DNA of 64,000 nt, taken from the NCBI GenBank assembly GCA_020633435.1, contig JACKDP010000002.1, positions 186,001 to 250,000 of the forward strand. Reading direction: 5' to 3'. Shown piece by piece: positions 1 to 9,280 of this stretch. A program made the translations under genes and the position numbers. Origin of the DNA: Myxococcales bacterium. GTDB taxonomy: Bacteria > Myxococcota_A > Bradymonadia > UBA7976 > UBA1532. The notes beneath the pieces were generated by a model. It searched no databases. It was not told the origin of the DNA and saw only the letters and a list, made by a program, of their open reading frames with translations. Each line of letters begins with the position of its first letter. Position 1 is the stretch's first letter.

Positions 1-2
1 CC

Positions 3-2051
3 AGCAGTGGCGTGCTGCAGGACGCCCGCGTCATCAATGATCTCCTGGCCTTGCGCAACCTGTACTACGACCAGGGCTTCCTCGGCGTGCGCTTCCGCTG
101 CGCCGATCCGCGCCTCGACGTGGCCACCTGGACGGCCCGCCGCCTCCAGGAGATCCGCCCCTCCGACGACTTCGGCCCCGCCATGGATCCGAGCTGGTTC
201 GCCGGGCGCTTCGACGTCTGGTCCGAGGATCCCATCCGCAACCGGTGCTTCCTGGTGGAGTCGGACGCCGACCCCCGCCTGGTGACGCTGCACATGGAGC
301 TGTCGGAGGGGCCGCGCACGACGGTGGATCGGGTGGCCATCGACGCCCTCCTCGCCGGCATGGACGCCGAGATGCGCGACGAGGCCTTCGCCCTGCTCCA
401 GACGCTCGGCCTGGTGGACGACGTGCGCCGGCCCATCAAGGGCGCGGGCCTCAACCCCAAGAAAATTCAGGCGATTCGCAGCTTCGTCCTGCGCTACTTC
501 CACCGCGAGGGCTACCTGCAGGCCGAGATCACCCCCCTGTGCTTCAGCGAGTCGGGCAGCGCCCGCAGCCACGCCGACTGCACGACGGGCCGCCTCTACG
601 GCGCCCACATCGACCGGCTGCAGTTCGACATCACCCCCGGCCCCCGCAGCGAGGTGGACGGGGTGCTGCTGCGCGGGAACCTGCTGACGAAGCCCGCCAT
701 CATCGAGCACGAGCTGCTGCTCTCCGACCGCGGCGCCCTGGGCACCGACGCCCTCTTCCGCAGCCAGGCCAACCTGCGCTCCCTCGGCGTCTTCGACTCG
801 GTGAGCGTCACCCCCATCGGCCGCACCGAGAACAGCACCCGGTACGCCCACGCCAACCCGACCACCGTGAACGTCGTGGTGGAGGAGGGGCGCTACCAGA
901 TCATCGACACCGTGCTCGGCCTCCAGATCGCCTCCACCCCCCTGTCGGCGGATGAGCTGCCCGTGCTCTACACGGCCGGCATCAGCGCCCGCGACCGCAA
1001 CCTGCTCGGCCGCGCGGTGGAGGGCGGCGTCGGCTTCACCCACGCCAACCGCATCGACACCCCCCAGGACGTGAGCGGCGACGACGCGAGCTGGGAGGTG
1101 GGCCTCTTCTTCAAGGATCGCCGCCTCTTCGGCACCCGCCTCGACCTCACCGTCGAGATCCCCTTCGAGCAGGGGCAGACGGCCCAGCGCGACGCCTACC
1201 AGCAGGTGTTCTCGGCCAAGACCGTGGTGGGCTACGACTTCTACAACCTGTCCTACCCGGCCGAGTGGGGCCGCGGCATGCGCACCACCTGGACGCTCGA
1301 GTTCCACCGCGAGCGCCGCCGGCCCCTCACCCGCGCCAGCGAGCGGCCGCCCTACGACGACTTCGACAACTTCCTGAGCCTCGCCCCGGCCCTCACCTGG
1401 GAGCGGCGCGACAACTCCCTGCACCCGACCCGCGGCTGGTTCGCGAGCCTGGCCACCGAGGCCGTGTCCAGCGACTTCGGCATCGATCCCGACGTGTCCT
1501 TCAAGGCCACGCTCATCGGCCAGACGGTGCACTCGTTCTTCGAGCGCCGGCTCATCATCGCGCCCACCCTGCGCGTCGGCGGCGTGATCACCGACCGCCG
1601 CGAGGCCGATCTGCCCGGCGACTTCCTCTACAAGGCCGGCGGCGACAGCGTGGCGCTGCCGGTGCGCGGCTACGCCGACGCCTCCATCGAGGCCTGCCGC
1701 GCCCGCGACATCGACCCGTTCTGCGTCGACGTCTTCGATCCTGAGGATGAGGATCGCGAGCTGCCCTTCACCGTGGGGGGCCGCGCGATGGTGTCGGGCA
1801 GCCTGGAGCTGCGCTGGCCGACGTTCCTGCTGGACGACTTCTGGTTCGCCGCCTTCGTCGACGTGGGCGCCGTCGCCATCCAGTGGGATCGCATCACCGA
1901 CGACGACATCTTCCCCAGCGTGGGCGGGGGCTTGCGCTGGCTCGTCACCGGCCAGATCCCCCTGCGCCTGGACGTGGGGGTGCCCCTGCGGGCCACCGCT
2001 TTCAGCCCCCAGGAGCCCCGCCTGCACCTCAACATCTTCTACACACTGTGA
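3..2051 (+). CDS. BamA/TamA-family outer membrane barrel protein, 5' partial
   Basis: The frame is open from the first bases of the window, so the true start lies upstream; a GTG at 12 is only an internal candidate. About 680 residues are visible. The first roughly 290 look like POTRA repeats, with recurring patterns such as VDRVAIDALL and VDGVLLRGN. The rest is a surface-antigen (bacterial surface antigen/D15) barrel with alternating aromatic strands that ends in the typical terminal aromatic strand (NIFYTL). The motif PVRGY near residue 550 matches the conserved RGY/RGF loop-6 signature of Omp85 proteins. Family members insert or export beta-barrel proteins at the outer membrane. Whether this is BamA or a TamA-like paralogue cannot be decided without the N-terminus. 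Confidence 0.85.
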   Translation, partial: SSGVLQDARVINDLLALRNLYYDQGFLGVRFRCADPRLDVATWTARRLQEIRPSDDFGPAMDPSWFAGRFDVWSEDPIRNRCFLVESDADPRLVTLHMELSEGPRTTVDRVAIDALLAGMDAEMRDEAFALLQTLGLVDDVRRPIKGAGLNPKKIQAIRSFVLRYFHREGYLQAEITPLCFSESGSARSHADCTTGRLYGAHIDRLQFDITPGPRSEVDGVLLRGNLLTKPAIIEHELLLSDRGALGTDALFRSQANLRSLGVFDSVSVTPIGRTENSTRYAHANPTTVNVVVEEGRYQIIDTVLGLQIASTPLSADELPVLYTAGISARDRNLLGRAVEGGVGFTHANRIDTPQDVSGDDASWEVGLFFKDRRLFGTRLDLTVEIPFEQGQTAQRDAYQQVFSAKTVVGYDFYNLSYPAEWGRGMRTTWTLEFHRERRRPLTRASERPPYDDFDNFLSLAPALTWERRDNSLHPTRGWFASLATEAVSSDFGIDPDVSFKATLIGQTVHSFFERRLIIAPTLRVGGVITDRREADLPGDFLYKAGGDSVALPVRGYADASIEACRARDIDPFCVDVFDPEDEDRELPFTVGGRAMVSGSLELRWPTFLLDDFWFAAFVDVGAVAIQWDRITDDDIFPSVGGGLRWLVTGQIPLRLDVGVPLRATAFSPQEPRLHLNIFYTL

Positions 2052-2143
2052 GCGAAACCCCTGGTACAGTGGTCTCCCCGAGCCCGGCCCCGAGGATGAA
2101 ATTGCTCTTCGAACGCACTGAAGCCCGGTCATCCGCTCGCGAA

Positions 2144-2869
2144 ATGCCCCGCCTCGCCGTCTCCGTGGCCGCCCTGGTCGGCTGGGCGGGCGCCGCCTTC
2201 GCGGGCCCCGTGCCGCCCGCCGCCGCCCCGGCCCCCGGCGTCCTCATCGCCCAGGTGGACGACTCCGACCTCAAGGACGAGGAGACGCTCAACGAGCTGA
2301 TGGTCGAGGAGTACGACAAGGACGCCTGGTCGATGGGCAGCGCCATCGGCCTCAGCCTCATCCCGGGCGCGGGCTACGGCCTGGTGTACGCCGAGAAGAA
2401 GGCTCAGTCCGTCGTGCCCTTCCTGGTCTCGGCCGTCGGGTACGGCCTCGGCGCGGCCTACCTGCTCGGCGTCTTCGACGAGACGTCCAAGCAGGTCTGC
2501 CTGCACGTCCGCGACGGCAAGGTGCCCCTCGACGAGTGCGAGATCGGCGGCCGCGCGGGCGACAACCAGCAGATCGACGGCCGCTCCGAGGACATGAACA
2601 CGCCGTACTTCGCCACCAAGGCGGACTACACCCGCGGCGTGCAGGGCGAGGACTTCGACGGCAAGGACACCGGCGTCCTCATCCTGGGGGCCACCTACGC
2701 GGCCACCACCATCCTGGGCGCCGTCTGGGCGGCCATGACCGTGGCCGACCACAACGACCGCCTCAAGAAGGACATCGAGTCCACCGCCCAGGCCCCGAGC
2801 CCGACGTTCCGGCCGGTCATCGGCGGCGATCGCTCCGGCGGCCTCATGGGCTTCGCCGTCGACTTCTGA
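2144..2869 (+). CDS. Unknown secreted/envelope protein with hydrophobic segments
   Basis: A 241-residue protein of no recognised family. The ATG at 2144 begins a clean signal peptide (MPRLAVSVAALVGWAGAAFA, then GP). The in-frame ATG at 2096 would add 16 codons with only about half G/C at third positions, unlike the rest of the gene, so it was not chosen. After an acidic stretch (residues 35-60) come two hydrophobic Gly/Ala-rich pairs, about residues 65-115 and 180-205, with a Cys-containing loop between them. It follows the barrel gene on the same strand after 92 bases and could be co-transcribed with it. An envelope role is inferred from the signal peptide and neighbour only. Confidence 0.6.
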   Translation: MPRLAVSVAALVGWAGAAFAGPVPPAAAPAPGVLIAQVDDSDLKDEETLNELMVEEYDKDAWSMGSAIGLSLIPGAGYGLVYAEKKAQSVVPFLVSAVGYGLGAAYLLGVFDETSKQVCLHVRDGKVPLDECEIGGRAGDNQQIDGRSEDMNTPYFATKADYTRGVQGEDFDGKDTGVLILGATYAATTILGAVWAAMTVADHNDRLKKDIESTAQAPSPTFRPVIGGDRSGGLMGFAVDF

Positions 2870-2918
2870 GCTCGCCCGAAATCCTGATGATTTTCGTGAG
2901 GTTCGGCCGGTCAGGCCG

Positions 2919-2940
2919 CCTCGATCAGAGCTGATCGAGG
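2919..2940. terminator. Perfect 10-bp inverted repeat between convergent genes
   Basis: Arms CCTCGATCAG (2919-2928) and CTGATCGAGG (2931-2940) are separated by AG. They lie between the 3' end of the gene ending at 2869 and the stop codon of the convergent gene at 2925, and one arm also encodes the last residues of that gene. A bidirectional terminator is plausible, but neither side has a T run. Confidence 0.35.
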
Positions 2941-3182
2941 GGGATGGCGTCGTCCACCAGCAGGTTGGGGATGTCGTCCTGCACGGCGTAGAGCACCTTG
3001 CGATCGGGGCGCACCAGGCCGCCATCGATGGCGCCCTTCACCGGGGCGCCGCGCCGGTTCTTGAGCTGCCCGGCCGTGATGGCGGCGTTCACCTTCGCCA
3101 CCAGCTCCGCGTCGGCGAGGCTGAGCTTCTCGCGCGTCTCGGGGCAGACCAGCAGGTCGAGCAGTCCTTCGTCGATGGCCAT
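2925..3182 (-). CDS. Trm112/YcaR-like small protein
   Basis: An 85-residue protein with the Trm112p/UPF0434 pattern: an N-terminal LLDLLVCPETREKL block and a C-terminal block (YAVQDDIPNLLVDDAIPL) typical of these short proteins. Unlike members that bind zinc, it has one cysteine, so a metal site is unlikely. Known Trm112 proteins activate methyltransferases; the bacterial members are poorly characterised. The ATG at 3182 is preceded by GAGGAGG at good spacing, which decides it against longer upstream starts. It appears monocistronic and converges on the preceding gene. Confidence 0.8.
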   Translation of the reverse strand: MAIDEGLLDLLVCPETREKLSLADAELVAKVNAAITAGQLKNRRGAPVKGAIDGGLVRPDRKVLYAVQDDIPNLLVDDAIPLDQL

Positions 3183-3301
3183 CGGGCGCCTCCTCGGTTC
3201 AAGGCCCGCCAGGATGCGGCGCGCCGCGAGGCGTTGCAAGAGGCGGCCGCCACGGGACGCTTGATTTCCGGCCGTGAACGACCATCATGCGCGCGTCTGG
3301 T

Positions 3302-3315
3302 CCCCCCCGGGGGGG
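3302..3315. repeat. C7G7 palindrome upstream of the SulP gene
   Basis: Seven C followed directly by seven G, a perfect 14-bp palindrome about 49 bases before the permease ATG. No T run follows, so it is not a simple terminator. Function unknown; such runs are also error-prone in sequencing. Confidence 0.5.
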
Positions 3316-3363
3316 CGCCCAGGCTGCGCTCGCGGGTCCGTCCGCCACCCGCTGCGGGTCGTC

Positions 3364-5001
3364 ATGAGCCTCATCCCTGCGCACCTCCGCCTCGCGGGCG
3401 CGCTGCGCGACACGCTCCGCGAAGGCTACACCGGCAAGCTCCTCCGCGCTGACCTCCTGGCCGGCCTCGTGGTCGGCCTCGTGGCCATCCCCCTGTCCAT
3501 GGCCCTGGCCATCGCTTGCGGCATGCCCCCCCAGCACGGCCTGGCCACCGCGATCGTCGCCGGCGGCAGCATCGCCCTCCTCGGCGGCTCGCGCTTGCAG
3601 GTGTCGGGGCCCACGGCGGCCTTCGTCGTCGTGCTGGCGCCGGTGGTCAAGGCCCACGGCCCCGGCGGCCTGCTGCTGGCCACCCTCATGGCGGGGGCCG
3701 TCCTCGTCGTGATGGCCCTCGGGGGCATGGGCCGCCTCATCCGCTACATCCCGTACCCGGTCACCGTCGGCTTCACCGCCGGGATCGGCCTCGTCATCGG
3801 CGGCCTGCAGGCGCAGGAGCTGGCCAGCAGCCTGCCCAGCGTCGTCGTCGGCCTGCTCACCCTGGCCATCCTCATCGTCTGGCCGCGGCTGCTGCGCCGC
3901 GTGCCGGCGCCCCTCGTCGCCCTCACCATCGGCAGCCTCATCGCGGCGGGCCTCGCGGCGTGGTACCCGGCCTGGACGGTCGACACCATCGGCACCCGCT
4001 TCGCCAGCCAGGGGGGCATCCCCGCCGGCCCCCCCGGCTTCCACCTGCCCTGGCTCTTCCCCGGCGCCGACGGCCAGCCCCTGGTGGTCGACCTGGCCCT
4101 CCTGCGCGCCCTCATCGGGCCGGCCTTCGCCATCGCCATGCTCGGCGCCATCGAGTCGCTCCTGTCGGCCGTGGTGGCCGATGGGCTCGCCGGCACCCGC
4201 CACGACCCCGACGGCGAGCTGCTGGGCCAGGGCATCGGCAACCTGCTCGCGCCCTTCTTCGGCGGCTTCGCGGCCACCGGCGCCATCGCCCGCACGGCCA
4301 CCAACATCCGCGCGGGGGCGCGCAGCCCCGTGGCCGCCGTCACCCACGCCCTCTTCGTCCTGCTGGCCATCGTCACGCTGGCCCCGGTCCTCAACTACCT
4401 GCCCATGCCCTCCCTGGCGGCGGTGCTGCTCATGACCGCCTGGAACATGTCCGAGCTGCCCCACGCGCTGCACACCCTGCGGCGGGCGCCCCGGGCCGAC
4501 AGCGTGGTGCTCCTCACCTGCCTCGTGCTCACCGTGGCCGGCGACATGGTCATCGCCGTCGCGACGGGCGTGGTGCTGGCCTCCCTGCTCTTCATGCGCC
4601 GCATGGCCGAGGTCACCGACTTCCGCCTCATCACCCCCCAGGCCGACGAGCGCGTCGCCACCATCGGCATGCCCGAGGGGGTGCTCGTCTACGCCATCGC
4701 CGGCCCCCTCTTCTTCGGCGCCGCCCAGCGCGCGATGCAGCAGCTCGATGTCATCGGCGGCCGCTACTGGGCCGTGGTGCTCGACCTCGCCGAGGTCCCG
4801 GCCATCGATGGCACCGCCCTCGCCAACCTGGAGTCGGCCGTCAGCCGCCTGGCCCGGGGGACGACGCTGGTGGTGCTCAGCGGCGCCCGCCCCCAGGTGG
4901 CCGCCGCCCTCGACCGCCACGGCCTCGCGCGCCGCTGGGGCCACGTCGCCGTCTGCGGCTCCCTCGACGAGGCCGCCGCCCTCCTCCAGGACTGCACCTG
5001 A
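3364..5001 (+). CDS. SulP-family anion transporter with STAS domain
   Basis: A 545-residue inner-membrane permease of the SLC26/SulP family. It has a hydrophobic core of about 10-14 segments (residues 25-435), including the family stretch LLAGLVVGLVAIPLSMALAI and the conserved PVTVGFTAGIGLVI region. It ends in a cytoplasmic STAS domain (about 445-545) containing VVLDLAEVPAIDGTAL, the loop at the usual phospho-regulated position. Family members carry sulfate, bicarbonate or dicarboxylates; the substrate cannot be read from sequence. The ATG at 3364 (MSLIPAHLRL) was chosen because the longer upstream frame adds about 30 residues with no family similarity. No partner gene is adjacent. Confidence 0.88.
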   Translation: MSLIPAHLRLAGALRDTLREGYTGKLLRADLLAGLVVGLVAIPLSMALAIACGMPPQHGLATAIVAGGSIALLGGSRLQVSGPTAAFVVVLAPVVKAHGPGGLLLATLMAGAVLVVMALGGMGRLIRYIPYPVTVGFTAGIGLVIGGLQAQELASSLPSVVVGLLTLAILIVWPRLLRRVPAPLVALTIGSLIAAGLAAWYPAWTVDTIGTRFASQGGIPAGPPGFHLPWLFPGADGQPLVVDLALLRALIGPAFAIAMLGAIESLLSAVVADGLAGTRHDPDGELLGQGIGNLLAPFFGGFAATGAIARTATNIRAGARSPVAAVTHALFVLLAIVTLAPVLNYLPMPSLAAVLLMTAWNMSELPHALHTLRRAPRADSVVLLTCLVLTVAGDMVIAVATGVVLASLLFMRRMAEVTDFRLITPQADERVATIGMPEGVLVYAIAGPLFFGAAQRAMQQLDVIGGRYWAVVLDLAEVPAIDGTALANLESAVSRLARGTTLVVLSGARPQVAAALDRHGLARRWGHVAVCGSLDEAAALLQDCT

Positions 5002-5109
5002 CCGCCGCCGCGAGAATCCTTCGCGCCGGGTGAATGGACGGCGTACCCTCGACGTCGCGCGCGCCGCGCCACCGCCGTGGCGCGCTGATCCGCCGAGGAG
5101 GACCACCCC

Positions 5110-5805
5110 ATGCTCGCGCGCACGCTCCCTGTGCTGCTCTGCCTTGCGGCCTCGCCCGCCCTCGCCGACGTCGGCTCCACCGACACCGGCCTCGCCACCC
5201 AGGCCGCCCCGCCCCTGCAGATCCAGGACGCCGGCATCACCCGCGTGACGGGCACCTCCGTCGAGCTGGGCCTGGGCCTCTACACCCAGGGCGAGCGCAG
5301 CCGGCACCCCGTCGAGGTGTGGTTCGTCGAGGGCAACCAGCGCACGAAGCTCTGGGCCGGGCAGGGGACGTTCGCCGCGACCCGCGGCGGCTTCCGCCAC
5401 GCCGTCACGGTCGATCTGCGCGGCCGCGACCTGCGCCGTGGCCGCATCGAGGTGGTGGCCCCGGAGTGCGCGACCGCCGCCTGCAAGAAGCGCGTGGCCC
5501 TCAGCGGGGGCGGCGCCAACCTGAAGTTCGACGGCGTCGACGAGATCGAGCGCATCGGCAGCGAGAGCCGCCTGACGCTGCAGGTCGCCAACTCCGGCAG
5601 CGCCACCAGCGGCCCGTGCAAGCTGCAGGTGAAGGTCGGCAACCGCCGCATCGCCACCGTCACGGTGCCGGCCATCGCCGCGGGCCGCCGCCAGCCGCTC
5701 ACCTTCAAGTACCCGAGCAACCTGGGCGGCCAGCGCTACCGCGCCGATCTCGTCTGCCGCGACCTGGTGCCGGCCGACAACGACAAGGAAGGCCGCCTGC
5801 GCTGA
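5110..5805 (+). CDS. Secreted protein with a CARDB-like beta-sandwich region
   Basis: 231 residues with a clear signal peptide (MLARTLPVLLCLAASPALA, then DV) and a strong GAGGAGG site before the ATG. The segment around residues 135-215 (LTLQVANSGSATSG, then IATVTVPAIAAGRRQPLTFK) resembles the CARDB family, an Ig-like fold common in secreted adhesion-type proteins. Two Cys pairs (ECATAACK; C near residue 158 and near 216) could form disulfides outside the cytoplasm. It stands alone and converges on the oxidoreductase gene with 5 bases between stops. Function unknown; the domain call is by eye. Confidence 0.6.
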   Translation: MLARTLPVLLCLAASPALADVGSTDTGLATQAAPPLQIQDAGITRVTGTSVELGLGLYTQGERSRHPVEVWFVEGNQRTKLWAGQGTFAATRGGFRHAVTVDLRGRDLRRGRIEVVAPECATAACKKRVALSGGGANLKFDGVDEIERIGSESRLTLQVANSGSATSGPCKLQVKVGNRRIATVTVPAIAAGRRQPLTFKYPSNLGGQRYRADLVCRDLVPADNDKEGRLR

Positions 5806-5810
5806 CGGCC

Positions 5811-7175
5811 CTACGGCCGGCCGGTCGCCCGCACGAACAGGGCGTCCATCCGGCTGGCCCACCGATCCCGCGCCGCCTCGTCGGGGGCCTCGGGGAACCG
5901 CTTCGCCCAGGCCGAGATGGCCGGCATCCACGCCAGCACTGCCAGCATGCGCGCCCCCAGCCGCGGCGTCTTCAGGATCCCCCGCGCCAGCCTGGGTAGA
6001 TCCTGCAGCGGCACCTCGGGCAGCCGCTGGTCCAGGGCGGCCCGCGTCCCCGCCGGCGTGAGCAGGCCGCTCGCCAGCAGCGCCGCCGTCTCCTCCGGGG
6101 CCAGCGACTGCGACAGGCGGCGGAAGAGGTCGTAGCTGGCCATCAGCCCACCCCACGTCCGGTGGAACTGCGCCCCGTAGGCCCAGACCACCGCCCGCGC
6201 CCCCGGATCGGCCGCCCCGGCCGTCGCGTCGGCCAGCAGGCGGGCCGCGATGAGGCCGATGCCGATGCCGCTGCCATGGGCCGGGAAGACCTGGCAGGCC
6301 GCGTCGCCCAGCAGCGCCAGCCCCGGGTGCGTGAGGTGCGCGTAGGGCCGGCGGATGGGGATGGCCCCCTGGCCGCCGAAGATCCGCTCGCCGATCCACG
6401 GCAGATCTTCCAGGAGTTCCGCGAGGATACGCGGCCCGTCCCGGTTGCCCTCGGCGGGGACGGAGCCGGTCAGCAGCTCCACCTCGTCGCCGTCCACGTC
6501 CACCATCACGTTGCCGATGGAGTAGCCGCCGGCGACGCCCGTGCGGGAGAGCGTCTCCAGCGGGCGGGCCCCCTGGCGGGCGAGCCACTGCGCCGCGGCG
6601 GAGGCGTCGGCCAGGTGGAAGACGGCCTGGGCGGCCGAGCAGACGTCGGCCCCCGGGACCTTGGGGCAGGCGTCGGCCAGGGCGGGCACGCGCCGCCGCA
6701 GCACCCCCTTCATGCCCGCCGCGTCGACGAACAGGTGGGCCTCGATGGCCAGCGGGCCGTCGGGCCCGGCCACGTCCAGCCGCCGCGGGCGGCCCCGGCC
6801 ATCCAGCGCCAGATCCACGACGCGGTGGCCCGGCAGGCCGACGGCCCCCGCCGCGAAGGCGTCCGCTCGCAGGCGCTCGCCCAGCAGCCGCATGTCGATG
6901 GGCTGGGCGGGGGAGGGATCCACCGTCTGCCGGCGGGTGCCGGCGGCGTCGAGCATCACGAACGGGCCCGCCGGGCGGCGCTCGGGAGCCTGGGGGCGCG
7001 GCACGCCGGCGGCGTCGAACATCCAGTCGGGCACCCCGTTGACCCAGCGCGCGCCGGCGTCATCGAAGGGGCGGGCGTCGATGAGGGCGACGCGGCGCCC
7101 GGCCTGGGCGAAGGCCCGGGCGGCCGCGCTGCCGGCGACCCCGGCGCCGACGATGGCGACGTCGTAGCCGCTCAT
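5811..7175 (-). CDS. FAD-dependent oxidoreductase (geranylgeranyl-reductase/halogenase-like)
   Basis: 454 residues. The N-terminus has the Rossmann dinucleotide motif VAIVGAGVAGSAAARAF followed by an acidic end of strand 2 (ALIDARP). A second FAD motif, LALLGDAACQVFPAHGSG (about residue 290), is typical of the p-hydroxybenzoate-hydroxylase-like superfamily that includes geranylgeranyl reductases and tryptophan halogenases. No halogenase WxWxIP motif was seen, so a reductase or monooxygenase is more likely. The substrate is unknown. The ATG at 7175 overlaps the stop of the upstream lipoprotein gene (ATGA), suggesting translational coupling. Confidence 0.8.
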   Translation of the reverse strand: MSGYDVAIVGAGVAGSAAARAFAQAGRRVALIDARPFDDAGARWVNGVPDWMFDAAGVPRPQAPERRPAGPFVMLDAAGTRRQTVDPSPAQPIDMRLLGERLRADAFAAGAVGLPGHRVVDLALDGRGRPRRLDVAGPDGPLAIEAHLFVDAAGMKGVLRRRVPALADACPKVPGADVCSAAQAVFHLADASAAAQWLARQGARPLETLSRTGVAGGYSIGNVMVDVDGDEVELLTGSVPAEGNRDGPRILAELLEDLPWIGERIFGGQGAIPIRRPYAHLTHPGLALLGDAACQVFPAHGSGIGIGLIAARLLADATAGAADPGARAVVWAYGAQFHRTWGGLMASYDLFRRLSQSLAPEETAALLASGLLTPAGTRAALDQRLPEVPLQDLPRLARGILKTPRLGARMLAVLAWMPAISAWAKRFPEAPDEAARDRWASRMDALFVRATGRP

Positions 7176-8270
7176 GGGCGCGGGGGGTTCTCGACGCAGT
7201 GGGTGCCCGCCCCGGGCTGGGGCAGACAGTTCTCCGGGAACCGCTCGCCAGGGCAGTCGGCGTCAACACGGCAGGGATCACCGGGGTAGTAGCAGCCGAA
7301 GCCCGCGTTCCCGCAGCGCGAGAAGAAGGGCAGGCAGGCGCCCTCGGCCCCGGCCTGGCAGTCGGCGTCGACGAGGCACTGCGCCGGGACGCAGGCGCTC
7401 ACCACGAAGCCCTGCACGCCGGCCGGCATGCAGGTCTGACCGCCGCCGCAGTCCTCGTGGGCCTGGCAGGCGTCGTCCCGGCAGTCGTTGAACTGCGGCG
7501 GGGCGGCGCCGCCGCAGTAGGCGCCCTGGGCGTCGTGGGCGCCCGCCAGGCAGACGGCCGCGCCGACGACCGGCTGGGCGCAGTCGGCGTCATCGCAGCA
7601 GCCCGGCTCGCCGCCATCGAAGCAGTCGTTGCGCTGGGGCTCCGGGCGGGGGCCGATGCAGGTGCAGGGCGCGCCGGCGATCATGGGCACGGGCCCACAG
7701 GTCCCGCCGGGGCAGTCCGCGTCGTCCGCGCAGGTCGAGCGGGGGTGATCGCACGCGCCCACGCCGCCACCGGCGCCGCCCGTGCCGCCACCCGCGCCGC
7801 CGACGCCGCCGACGCCGCCGCTGCCGCCCGCGCCTCCGGTGCCGCCGCCGTCGCCGCCCGAGCCGCCGATGCCGCCCGAGCCGCCGATGCCGCCCGAGCC
7901 GCCGACGCCGCCCGAGCCGCCGATGCCGCCCGCGCCGCCGATGCCGCCCGCCCCGCCAGCGCCGCCTGCGCCGCCGACGCCGCCAGCCCCGCCGACGCCG
8001 CCCGCCACCAACGCCACCAGCGCCGCCCGCGCCGCCCTGGCCGCCGACGCCGCCCGCGCCGCCCGCGCCGCCGCCTTCACCACCAGCGCCGCCGCCTTCG
8101 CCGCCCGCGCCGCCGCCTTCGCCGCCCGCGCCGCCGCCCTCGCCGCCGACGCCGCCGGCGCCAGCCAAACCGTCCAGGCCGCCGCCGGCGCCCCCGGCCC
8201 CGCCGCTGCCGCCGTCGTCACACCCCAACACGGCCACCAGGGCCACCGCCACCAGGCTCTTGCTGTACAT
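7172..8270 (-). pseudogene. Gly-rich, Cys-rich lipoprotein, frameshifted in its Gly repeat
   Basis: The gene starts at ATG 8270 behind a GGGAGG site with a lipobox-like signal (VALVAVLGCDDG). A long GG-A/V/E/I/S-GG low-complexity linker follows, then a Cys-rich domain of repeated DADC, DDAC and CVPAQC units of the kind seen in myxobacterial surface lipoproteins. The start frame and the Cys-rich frame differ by one base, and the switch falls at the C run 8001-8003 inside the repeat. Removing one base gives an uninterrupted 365-residue protein, which matches the 1,099-nt span exactly. The cause may be a sequencing error, a phase-variable slippage site or true decay. Downstream coupling to the oxidoreductase is intact. 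Confidence 0.75.
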
Positions 8271-8356
8271 GCGTACCTCCCGCCCGCATCCTGCGGGGCC
8301 CCACCGGGTCGGTGCAACGGCCTTGCTCCCGGCGGCCGCCCGCGCTTTGATCGGCC

Positions 8357-9280
8357 ATGCGCTGGTACGACCACCCCGGCTACGTCTACGGCCGCCGCAT
8401 CATCGGCCTCCCCCGCGAGATCCACGGCTTCACCCGGGATCGGTCGGCGAAGATCCGCCGCCTGCTGCGGGCCCAGGGCCTCGCCCGGCAGGCGGTGGTG
8501 CCCACCCCGGTGACGGAGGAGGCCCTGCGCGCCGTGCACACCCCCGAGGTGGTGGCCGGCCTGCGCGACCGCTTCGCCCTCGCCGAGGCCATCGAGCTGC
8601 CCTGGCTCACGGCGCTGCCGACGGCCCTGGTCCGCCCCCTCGTCGTGCACCCCCAGCTCCGGGCGGCCGGCGGCACCGTCGAGGCCCTCGCCCACGCCGC
8701 CGACGGGGGCTGGGCCATCAACCTCTCCGGCGGCTTCCACCACGCCCGGCCCGACAAGTCCCACGGCTTCTGCCTGATCAACGACGTGGCGCTGGCCGTG
8801 GACGCGCTCCGCAAGTCGGGGAAAAGAAAGAAGATCCTGGTCCTCGACTTCGATCTGCACCAGGGCGATGGCAACGCGGCGGCCTTCGCCGACGACCCCG
8901 AGGTCTTCACCGCCTCCATCCATGAGGACGCCGTCTTCCCGCACCCGAAGCTGCACTCCGACTGGGACATGCCCCTGGCGTCGGGCATCGGCGACCAGGT
9001 CTGCCTGCGCCACATCGACCGGATGCTGGCCGGCCTGCCCGAGCGCTTCGCGCCGGACGTCGTGGTCTACATCGCGGGGACGGACCCCCTGGAGGCCGAC
9101 CCGCTCGGCAGCCTGCGCATGACCGTCGAGGGCATCGTCGAGCGCGACCGCCGCGTGGCCCGCTACGCCCGCGGCATCGGCGCTGGCCTGGTGATGCTGC
9201 CCGCGGGGGGCTACTCCGCCGCCAGCCCCGCGGCCGCGGCGGCGGGCATGGCGGCGGTAGCGGGCGAGGCGCCCCCGTGA
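8357..9280 (+). CDS. Histone-deacetylase-fold amidohydrolase
   Basis: 307 residues of the arginase/deacetylase superfamily, class-II-like and resembling AcuC and acetylpolyamine amidohydrolases. The catalytic features are present: a tandem His pair in GGFHHARPDKSHGFC (about residues 127-140), the zinc-binding DFDLHQGDGN (about 170), a further acidic ligand in AGTDPLEADPLG, and the Tyr of AGGYSAAS near the C-terminus. These enzymes remove acetyl groups from lysine or polyamines in the cytoplasm. It is the first gene of a four-gene coupled operon, and its stop overlaps the next start (GTGA). Its divergent neighbour is 86 bases away, so the region 8271-8356 should hold both promoters. Confidence 0.88.
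   Translation: MRWYDHPGYVYGRRIIGLPREIHGFTRDRSAKIRRLLRAQGLARQAVVPTPVTEEALRAVHTPEVVAGLRDRFALAEAIELPWLTALPTALVRPLVVHPQLRAAGGTVEALAHAADGGWAINLSGGFHHARPDKSHGFCLINDVALAVDALRKSGKRKKILVLDFDLHQGDGNAAAFADDPEVFTASIHEDAVFPHPKLHSDWDMPLASGIGDQVCLRHIDRMLAGLPERFAPDVVVYIAGTDPLEADPLGSLRMTVEGIVERDRRVARYARGIGAGLVMLPAGGYSAASPAAAAAGMAAVAGEAPP

Noticed and set aside
3199..6588. 1,129-residue open frame on the minus strand
   Set aside because: Lies antisense to SulP and the secreted protein and partly over the oxidoreductase gene in a wrong frame; composition is Gly/Asp/His/Arg-rich shadow text without a domain. High GC makes long antisense frames common.
7780..8160. Mobile or satellite repeat
   Set aside because: The GCC-rich repeats encode the Gly-rich linker of a lipoprotein; repeat origin is codon-level.
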